Positions 1 through 6,318 of a stretch of DNA of 6,318 nucleotides are shown here, in pieces. A program made the translations under genes and the position numbers. Below the pieces are notes generated by a model that was not told the DNA's origin, did not search any database, and saw only the letters and a list, made by a program, of their open reading frames with translations. The DNA comes from an uncultured Oscillospiraceae bacterium. Its GTDB lineage: Bacteria > Bacillota > Clostridia > Oscillospirales > Oscillospiraceae. The stretch is from NCBI GenBank assembly GCA_934630555.1, contig CAKTXB010000119.1, forward strand, positions 1 to 6,318, written 5' to 3'. Positions within the stretch are counted from its first letter, which is position 1; each line of letters begins with the position of its first letter.

Positions 1-424
1 GGATGAGCTGGCAGTCGAGCACCTTGCACTTGCCGTCCAAACACAAAAGCCACACGACTTCCTCCGGCTCACCGAGAAAGTATGGCAGCAGGTACTGGCC
101 GCATTTGGCCGTGGTGTCAAGGATGCGGTCATAATCCGCGCGGTCGATGAGGTGACGGCGTTCCATCTGTATGAACAGCTTTAAAAAGTCAGCTGTGCGC
201 GCACCAACGCCTTCGACCTGCAGCAGCAGCTCCCGCGGCGCTTCCAAAACGCCGGAGAGCGTGCCAAAGCGTGTGAGCAGGCGGTGGGCCAGTTCATTCG
301 TGTCGCCGCGGGCGATGACGTAATACAGCGCGACCTCTAAAAGCTGCACATCGGACAGGCTGTCCATGCCGCTCATTTCGATCTGACGGCGCATACGCTC
401 GCGGTGGCCTTCGTGAATGGGCAT
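1..424 (-). CDS. radC: RadC/JAB-family protein, N-terminal part (cut by window start)
   Basis: The visible 141 residues begin MPIHEGHRERMRRQIE and match the layout of the RadC (UPF0758) family. A helical N-terminal region with the segment LSDVQLLEVALYYVIARGDT (about residues 23-42) is followed by LAHRLLTRFGTLSGVLEAP. Next comes a helix-hairpin-helix-like QVEGVGARTADFLKLF (69-84). The start of the MPN/JAB metalloprotease-like fold is at VVWLLCLDGKCKVLDCQLI (123-141). The catalytic HxHPSGD-type motif would lie beyond the window and cannot be checked. The HEGHRERMR opening is the style of clostridial RadC-like proteins rather than E. coli RadC. The ATG at 422-424 is chosen because GGAAGGAG (433-440 on the plus strand) sits 8 nt upstream. 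The gene follows uvrA by 24 nt with no terminator between, so co-transcription is likely. RadC's biochemical role is unsettled; a DNA-repair function is historical and not shown here. Confidence 0.85.
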   Translation of the reverse strand, partial: MPIHEGHRERMRRQIEMSGMDSLSDVQLLEVALYYVIARGDTNELAHRLLTRFGTLSGVLEAPRELLLQVEGVGARTADFLKLFIQMERRHLIDRADYDRILDTTAKCGQYLLPYFLGEPEEVVWLLCLDGKCKVLDCQLI

Positions 425-432
425 GGGAACAT

Positions 433-440
433 CTCCTTCC
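433..440 (-). promoter_or_regulatory. Ribosome binding site of the radC-like gene
   Basis: On the minus strand this reads GGAAGGAG, with 8 nt between GGAG and the ATG at 422-424. It lies inside the 24-nt gap after the uvrA stop codon. An ATG just upstream, overlapping the GGAG, is out of frame. The site fixes the start and fits translation of radC from a shared uvrA message. Confidence 0.75.
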
Positions 441-448
441 GGCAGAAA

Positions 449-3271
<2,823 letters not shown>

Positions 3272-3279
3272 GACTGCAT

Positions 3280-3284
3280 CTCCT
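3280..3284 (-). promoter_or_regulatory. Ribosome binding site of uvrA
   Basis: AGGAG on the minus strand, 8 nt before the uvrA ATG (3269-3271). It decides the start in favour of [10 protein letters not shown] over the out-of-frame ATG that overlaps the site's downstream edge. Confidence 0.75.
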
Positions 3285-3325
3285 GCTTTGCTTTGATGTT
3301 CTGGCCGCTGTGGACCGTTCGTATT

Positions 3326-3354
3326 ATTATACCAGATATTGCGGCTGGTTACAA
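3326..3354 (-). promoter_or_regulatory. Sigma-A promoter of uvrA(-radC)
   Basis: Reading the minus strand, the -35 element TTGTAA (3349-3354) is separated by exactly 17 bp from a perfect -10 TATAAT (3326-3331). The -10 is preceded by TGG, giving an extended -10 (TGn). The predicted transcription start is near 3319, leaving a leader of about 48 nt before the uvrA ATG. The spacing and -10 match make this a strong prediction; no start site has been measured. Confidence 0.8.
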
Positions 3355-3364
3355 CAAAATTTTT

Positions 3365-3378
3365 AGAACAAAAGTTTC
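3365..3378. promoter_or_regulatory. Candidate LexA (SOS) box between divergent promoters
   Basis: The plus strand reads AGAACAAAAGTTTC. Against the Gram-positive LexA/DinR consensus CGAACRNRYGTTYC it matches 12 of 14 positions (mismatches at positions 1 and 9), keeping GAAC-N4-GTTT. It lies 10 bp upstream of the uvrA -35 and 5 bp upstream of the cls -35. uvrA is a classic SOS gene in Firmicutes, which supports the reading. AT-rich DNA gives such matches by chance, and the site sits upstream of, not over, the core promoters. Confidence 0.45.
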
Positions 3379-3383
3379 TGCAC

Positions 3384-3412
3384 TTGTAACGCGCGCGCGG
3401 AGCGTGTATAAT
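3384..3412 (+). promoter_or_regulatory. Sigma-A promoter of cls
   Basis: A -35 TTGTAA (3384-3389), a 17-bp spacer and a perfect -10 TATAAT (3407-3412). The start of transcription should fall near 3419, giving a leader of about 30 nt before the cls ATG. The spacer contains the alternating run CGCGCGCG. The hexamers and spacing are identical to those of the divergent uvrA promoter. Confidence 0.8.
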
Positions 3413-3432
3413 TGAATACAGGAAAAGCGGCG

Positions 3433-3440
3433 AAAGGAGG
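3433..3440 (+). promoter_or_regulatory. Ribosome binding site of cls
   Basis: AAAGGAGG is a near-perfect anti-16S match. It is 8 nt from the ATG at 3449 but only 2 nt from the in-frame GTG at 3443. This decides the start in favour of 3449. Confidence 0.85.
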
Positions 3441-3448
3441 CGGTGCGG

Positions 3449-4981
3449 ATGCGCAATTTGCCAAAGCTGGTATTTCAGCGTGTGGTGATGGTCTCACTGG
3501 CTATTTTATTGCAGGTGGGCGTCATTCTGGCCGGCGTTATCTGGCTGAAGGAATACCGCTATTGGATGGACATTGCCCTGTCGGTGCTGTCGTGGGCGGC
3601 CGTCATCTATATCATTTCCTCCGGCCGGGGCAACCCGGCGTATAAGATCGCATGGATCGTGCTGATCCTGGCGTTCCCGGTGGCGGGGATCACGATCTAT
3701 CTGCTGTTTGGCGGCAACAAAACCTCCCGCCGCGAGTGGCGCAGGATGGGCGACATTCTGCCGCGCACGCGGCTGGCGCTGCCGCAGGACCAGGAAGCCA
3801 TGCGGATGCTGGCGACGGACGATGCGGCGGCGCACAATCACGCGCGGTATTTGCTGCAGGCGGCGGGATACCCGGTGTATCACGATTCGCGCGCGGCATA
3901 TTTTCCCAGCGGCGAGCCGTGCTTTGCCCGGATGCTGGAGGAACTGGAAAAGGCGGAGCACTATATCTTTTTGGAATATTTCATCATCGCGCGCGGCGAA
4001 ATGTGGGATACGATCCTGGAGATCCTGGTGCGCAAGGCCAGCCGGGGCGTGGATGTGCGGGTGCTTTACGATGACTTCGGCTGCATCACGCGCCTGCCGG
4101 GAAATTATTGCCGTCAGCTGCGGCAGCTGGGTATCCGGGCGCACGCGTTCAATCCGTTTGTGCCGGTGGCGGCCGGGCGGCTCAATAACCGCGATCACCG
4201 CAAGCTGCTGATCATAGACGGCAAAACGGCGTTTACAGGCGGTGTGAACCTGGCGGATGAGTACATCAACAAAACATCGCCGCACGGACACTGGAAAGAC
4301 TGCGGCATTTTGGTGCAGGGGTCAGCTGCATGGTCGATGACGGTGATGTTTCTTACCATGTGGGACAGCGTGGACAAATCGGAGGAGGAGCTGGAGGCGT
4401 TTTTGCCGCTGGAGCAGGATGTTCCGGCGGGGTGCGGGTACATCCAGCCGTTTGCAGACAACCCGCTGGATTATGAGGACGTGGGCGCGACGATTTTCCA
4501 GAGCCTGATCCAAAGCGCGCACGACCATGTGTGGATCATGACGCCGTATCTCATTTTGGACGATCAGATGACGAATGCGCTGTGCATTGCGGCCAAGTCT
4601 GGCGTAGATGTGCGCATCATCACGCCGGGCGTGCCGGACAAATGGTATGTGCATGCGGTGACGCGGGCAAATTATGAGGTGCTGACCGAAGCGGGCGTGC
4701 GTATTTTTGAGTACCGGCCCGGGTTTATCCACTCCAAGGTGTGCATGGCGGACGACAAGAGCGCCGTGGTGGGTACGGTCAATATGGACTTCCGCAGTTT
4801 GTATCTGCACTTTGAGGACGCAGTGCATCTGTATGATGACCCGGCAGTTTTGCAGGTGAGCGCAGACTTCCGCGCCACATTTGCCGAGTGCCGGGAGATC
4901 ACCTATCAGCGCTGCCGCCATGTGCATTGGTACCAAAAGCTTGGAAGAAGCCTGCTGCGGATATTTTCACCGCTTATGTAA
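3449..4981 (+). CDS. cls: Cardiolipin synthase (phospholipase D superfamily)
   Basis: This membrane enzyme condenses two phosphatidylglycerol molecules into cardiolipin and glycerol. The 510-aa product (close to the usual ~480-510) opens with hydrophobic segments at about residues 8-33, 39-56 and 65-88. The last is the PLDc_N signature, [19 protein letters not shown] followed by ITIYLLFGG. Two HKD catalytic motifs are intact: [16 protein letters not shown] (H250, K252, D257) and [20 protein letters not shown] (H428, K430, D435). The family segment [20 protein letters not shown] precedes the first motif. An in-frame GTG at 3443 would add two residues, but the ribosome site favours the ATG at 3449. 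The gene has its own promoter divergent from uvrA and ends in a strong terminator, so it is probably monocistronic. Other PLD-family phosphatidyltransferases share HKD motifs, but the PLDc_N region and length fit Cls best. Confidence 0.95.
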   Translation: MRNLPKLVFQRVVMVSLAILLQVGVILAGVIWLKEYRYWMDIALSVLSWAAVIYIISSGRGNPAYKIAWIVLILAFPVAGITIYLLFGGNKTSRREWRRMGDILPRTRLALPQDQEAMRMLATDDAAAHNHARYLLQAAGYPVYHDSRAAYFPSGEPCFARMLEELEKAEHYIFLEYFIIARGEMWDTILEILVRKASRGVDVRVLYDDFGCITRLPGNYCRQLRQLGIRAHAFNPFVPVAAGRLNNRDHRKLLIIDGKTAFTGGVNLADEYINKTSPHGHWKDCGILVQGSAAWSMTVMFLTMWDSVDKSEEELEAFLPLEQDVPAGCGYIQPFADNPLDYEDVGATIFQSLIQSAHDHVWIMTPYLILDDQMTNALCIAAKSGVDVRIITPGVPDKWYVHAVTRANYEVLTEAGVRIFEYRPGFIHSKVCMADDKSAVVGTVNMDFRSLYLHFEDAVHLYDDPAVLQVSADFRATFAECREITYQRCRHVHWYQKLGRSLLRIFSPLM

Positions 4982-4987
4982 AGAGAG

Positions 4988-5012
4988 AGCGCGCCGAAAG
5001 GCGCGCTTTTTT
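4988..5012 (+). terminator. Intrinsic terminator of cls
   Basis: An 8-bp perfect stem AGCGCGCC/GGCGCGCT (4988-4995 and 5000-5007) is closed by a GAAA tetraloop and followed by a run of six T (5007-5012). It begins 6 nt after the cls stop codon. This is a textbook rho-independent terminator. Confidence 0.92.
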
Positions 5013-5042
5013 GCGCCCCGGCGGGGCACAAGCGGGGGTCAC

Positions 5043-5219
5043 GGGGCTTCGCCCCGGGGCCCCTTGGTTTTTGCAGCCCTTCGGGTTGCACGGGGTTTAC
5101 GGGGCTTCGCCCCGGGGTCCTTGGTTGTCACGACCTTACAGGTCATGCGGGGATTTTGCGGGGCTTCGCCCCGGTACCCTGTGGTTTTGGGTTTTGCAAC
5201 CCTTTGGGTTGTACGGTTT
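5043..5219. repeat. Three tandem copies of a 58-60 bp two-hairpin unit
   Basis: Units begin at 5043, 5101 and 5160 (periods 58 and 59). Each starts with the identical 15 bases GGGGCTTCGCCCCGG, a 5-bp GC stem with TTC loop, then a TGGTT element, a second hairpin, and a cGGGG or cGG end. The second hairpins are TGCAGCCC-TTC-GGGTTGCA (5072-5090), GACCT-TAC-AGGTC (5132-5144) and TGCAACCC-TTT-GGGTTGTA (5195-5213). Copies 1 and 3 differ by stem-preserving changes (G:T versus A:T, and G:C versus G:T). Copy 2 has a different stem at the same place. Structure seems conserved more than sequence. Confidence 0.75.
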
Positions 5220-5221
5220 AG

Positions 5222-5259
5222 ATTGCAGTGCCTGCAATGGGGGGGCGGCTCGGCCCCCC
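5222..5259. repeat. Two adjacent inverted repeats
   Basis: ATTGCA-GTGCC-TGCAAT (5222-5238) is a 6-bp stem. It is followed at once by GGGGGGC-GGCTCG-GCCCCCC (5240-5259), a 7-bp GC stem. They continue the hairpin series directly after the tandem units. Confidence 0.65.
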
Positions 5260-5282
5260 TTTCTTTCCCGCGGGGAAAGAAA
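5260..5282. repeat. Perfect 10-bp inverted repeat, 3-nt loop
   Basis: TTTCTTTCCC (5260-5269) and GGGAAAGAAA (5273-5282) are perfect complements around GCG. One arm is pure pyrimidine and the other pure purine, so the site is a mirror of strand composition as well as a hairpin. Confidence 0.75.
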
Positions 5283-5309
5283 GCGCCGCCGGCGGTGTAA
5301 AGAAAGGCG

Positions 5310-5341
5310 GTCAAGGGGGCCTTCCGATGGGCCCCCTTGAC
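5310..5341. repeat. Perfect 12-bp inverted repeat
   Basis: GTCAAGGGGGCC (5310-5321) pairs without mismatch with GGCCCCCTTGAC (5330-5341) around the 8-nt loop TTCCGATG. It has no T-run on either side, so it is not an obvious terminator. Confidence 0.75.
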
Positions 5342-5362
5342 GATCCCCCGACGGCCAATAAA

Positions 5363-5387
5363 GGGGGCGTGCGCGCCCCCCTTTTTT
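5363..5387 (+). terminator. Terminator-like hairpin inside the repeat region
   Basis: GGGGGCG (5363-5369) and CGCCCCC (5374-5380) form a 7-bp stem with loop TGCG. One more C and then six T (5382-5387) follow on the plus strand. It has the form of an intrinsic terminator, but no gene precedes it and the cls transcript should already have ended at 5012. It may simply be another member of the hairpin series. Confidence 0.45.
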
Positions 5388-5739
5388 GGATTAATCCCCC
5401 GGGGGAGCGTGGGGGCAGTGCCGTGCGAGTGCGCCGAAGGCGCGAGCTGTATCTGTTTCGTGTTACGGCGGGGCAAGGCGCTGCCCTGTTGCCCGTATTT
5501 GCTTGGGAGTTGGTTCTTAGGTAGGGCAGTTTCGGCGAAAACGGGAAAGAGTTCTTGGTTTTTGAGGTAGTGGGGATTGTTGGCACTGCTTCTGAGGCAG
5601 CGAGTGGCAAATTTGGGGAGTCGCTCTGGCGAGCAGGGCAGACGTAGTTCCTTGCAGGAGAGGACGTTCGTTTGCAACTAGTTACAAATTTGGGGGCTTC
5701 AGTAGTGGTACTGCGGTAGAAGTCCACGCGTCCTAAAGC

Positions 5740-5796
5740 GCCTCTTTTTTGCTGACTTTTTTCTGGCAAGGCAGAAAAAAGTCAGCCGCCGGAGGC
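5740..5796. repeat. Long hairpin with a perfect 15-bp stem
   Basis: GCTGACTTTTTTCTG (5751-5765) and CAGAAAAAAGTCAGC (5772-5786) are perfect complements with a 6-nt loop GCAAGG. An outer GCCTC (5740-5744) pairs with GAGGC (5792-5796) across an internal loop. The core contains T6 and A6 runs inside the stem, unlike the GC-only hairpins further left. Confidence 0.8.
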
Positions 5797-5803
5797 ACAG
5801 GAG

Positions 5804-5853
5804 CAGTGTTGCAAACACTGAGGAAAGAACGGTGACTTCGCACCGCAGGTGCG
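5804..5853. repeat. Two short perfect hairpins upstream of the aspS terminator
   Basis: CAGTGTT-GCA-AACACTG (5804-5820, 7-bp stem) and CGCACC-GCA-GGTGCG (5839-5853, 6-bp stem). Both have 3-nt GCA loops. They fill the space between the 15-bp hairpin and the aspS terminator. Confidence 0.65.
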
Positions 5854-5859
5854 GCCAGT

Positions 5860-5894
5860 AAAAAGCGGCACAGCTTTTGGGCTGTGCCGCTTTT
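5860..5894 (-). terminator. Intrinsic terminator of aspS, possibly bidirectional
   Basis: AAAAGCGGCACAGC (5861-5874) and GCTGTGCCGCTTTT (5881-5894) form a perfect 14-bp inverted repeat around TTTTGG. The GC core is 10 bp. On the minus strand it is followed by five T (5860-5864 read in reverse) and starts 7 nt after the aspS stop codon. The flanking A4/T4 make it able to work on the plus strand too. Confidence 0.9.
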
Positions 5895-5901
5895 CATAGA
5901 A

Positions 5902-6318
5902 TCATTCTTCGTGTGCCGTCACGGCAATATGCAGCTCATCCAACTGCTTTTGGGTGACCGCACTGGGCGCGCCCATGAGAATATCCTGCGCATTCTTGTT
6001 CATCGGGAACGGGATGATCTCACGGATGGAATCCTCACCGGCCAGGAGCATGACCATGCGGTCCACACCCGGGGCGATGCCGGCATGGGGCGGTGCGCCG
6101 TAGGTGAAGGCGTTATACATGGCCGGGAACTTGCTTTTCACATCGTCCTCGCCCAGGCGGACAAGCTCGAAAGCCTTTATCATGATCTCGGGGTCATGGT
6201 TCCGGACTGCGCCGGAGCTGAGCTCCACGCCGTTGCAGACAAGGTCGTACTGGTCGGCGGTGATGGTGAGCGGGTCGATCTCGCCGCGCTCGGCCTTGAG
6301 CAGCACGTCGAGGCCGCC
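5902..6318 (-). CDS. aspS: Aspartyl-tRNA synthetase, C-terminal part (cut by window end)
   Basis: Class II aminoacyl-tRNA synthetase that charges tRNA-Asp with aspartate. Only the last 138 residues of a protein normally near 590 aa are here; the anticodon-binding domain, motifs 1-2 and most of the GAD insert lie outside. The visible part has [20 protein letters not shown] (24-43), typical of AspRS. It also has class II motif 3 within [20 protein letters not shown] (73-92), with the ATP-binding Arg at 87. The C-terminal segment [22 protein letters not shown] follows, and the protein ends VTAHEE. The [11 protein letters not shown] and MNKNAQD forms are those of clostridial AspRS. Whether it is discriminating or also charges tRNA-Asn cannot be judged from this fragment. 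It is convergent with cls and ends 7 nt before its terminator. Confidence 0.95.
   Translation of the reverse strand, partial: GGLDVLLKAERGEIDPLTITADQYDLVCNGVELSSGAVRNHDPEIMIKAFELVRLGEDDVKSKFPAMYNAFTYGAPPHAGIAPGVDRMVMLLAGEDSIREIIPFPMNKNAQDILMGAPSAVTQKQLDELHIAVTAHEE

Larger units (their letters stand above)
5013..5860. other. Hairpin-dense non-coding intergenic region
   Basis: About 850 bp between the convergent cls and aspS terminators hold no gene I can support. Open frames here are rich in R, P, G, S and T, overlap each other in several frames, run straight through palindromes, and lack convincing ribosome sites. The stretch instead carries a near-continuous series of short inverted repeats, many GC-only (for example GCCCC-GGC-GGGGC at 5015-5027 and TCCCCCGGGGGA at 5395-5406). 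No tRNA, rRNA, transposase or clear sigma-A promoter was seen. It is probably a cluster of dispersed palindromic repeats; a structured RNA is the alternative. Confidence 0.7.

Noticed and set aside
3309..3320. Second LexA-type site near CGAAC (minus strand, just downstream of the uvrA -10)
   Set aside because: Only one half-site is present; the expected GTTC half 4 nt further is missing.
3443..3448. GTG at 3443 as the cls start
   Set aside because: It is only 2 nt from the AGGAGG; the ATG at 3449 has an 8-nt spacing and gives a normal Cls N terminus.
3506..4936. Minus-strand open frames opposite cls (3506-4291 and 4322-4936)
   Set aside because: They are antisense shadows of the HKD-bearing cls frame, with R/H/A-rich products and no start signals.
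5043..5219. CRISPR array
   Set aside because: The three repeats are only 15 identical bases, the intervening segments are themselves related and contain a second hairpin and a shared TGGTT, and no cas genes are present.
4881..5340. Overlapping plus-strand frames reading out of the cls 3' end (4881-5300, 4888-5340)
   Set aside because: They start inside cls, cross its intrinsic terminator and then translate the tandem repeats into repetitive peptides. No ribosome site supports them.

Overview
The window looks like chromosomal DNA of a high-GC Clostridia (Firmicutes), most like a gut Oscillospiraceae such as the Faecalibacterium/Gemmiger/Subdoligranulum group. The support is GC-rich codon use, strong AGGAGG-type ribosome sites, sigma-A promoters with near-consensus hexamers, a clostridial-type cardiolipin synthase, an AspRS with the [15 protein letters not shown] segment, and a long hairpin-rich intergenic region. 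The lineage is an inference from these traits, not from a search.

Layout: (1) 1-424, minus strand: the N-terminal 141 codons of a RadC/JAB-family protein, cut by the window start. (2) 449-3271, minus: complete uvrA (940 aa), 24 nt upstream of radC and probably co-transcribed with it. (3) 3272-3448: a divergent control region with two face-away promoters using identical hexamers (TTGTAA, 17 bp, TATAAT) and, between them, a candidate LexA/SOS box. (4) 3449-4981, plus: complete cls (cardiolipin synthase, 510 aa), followed by a clear intrinsic terminator. (5) 5013-5860: about 850 bp with no convincing gene, packed with inverted repeats. It includes three tandem copies of a 58-60 bp two-hairpin unit and a 15-bp perfect hairpin. 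(6) 5861-6318, minus: the C-terminal 138 aa of aspartyl-tRNA synthetase and its terminator.

Functionally this is mostly a housekeeping region: nucleotide excision repair (uvrA) with a RadC-like partner, membrane phospholipid synthesis (cls) and translation (aspS). No defence system, phage, transposase, CRISPR or tRNA gene is visible. The least explained part is the hairpin-dense stretch lying in the transcriptional shadow between the convergent cls and aspS terminators. It looks like a composite of dispersed palindromic repeats rather than genes.
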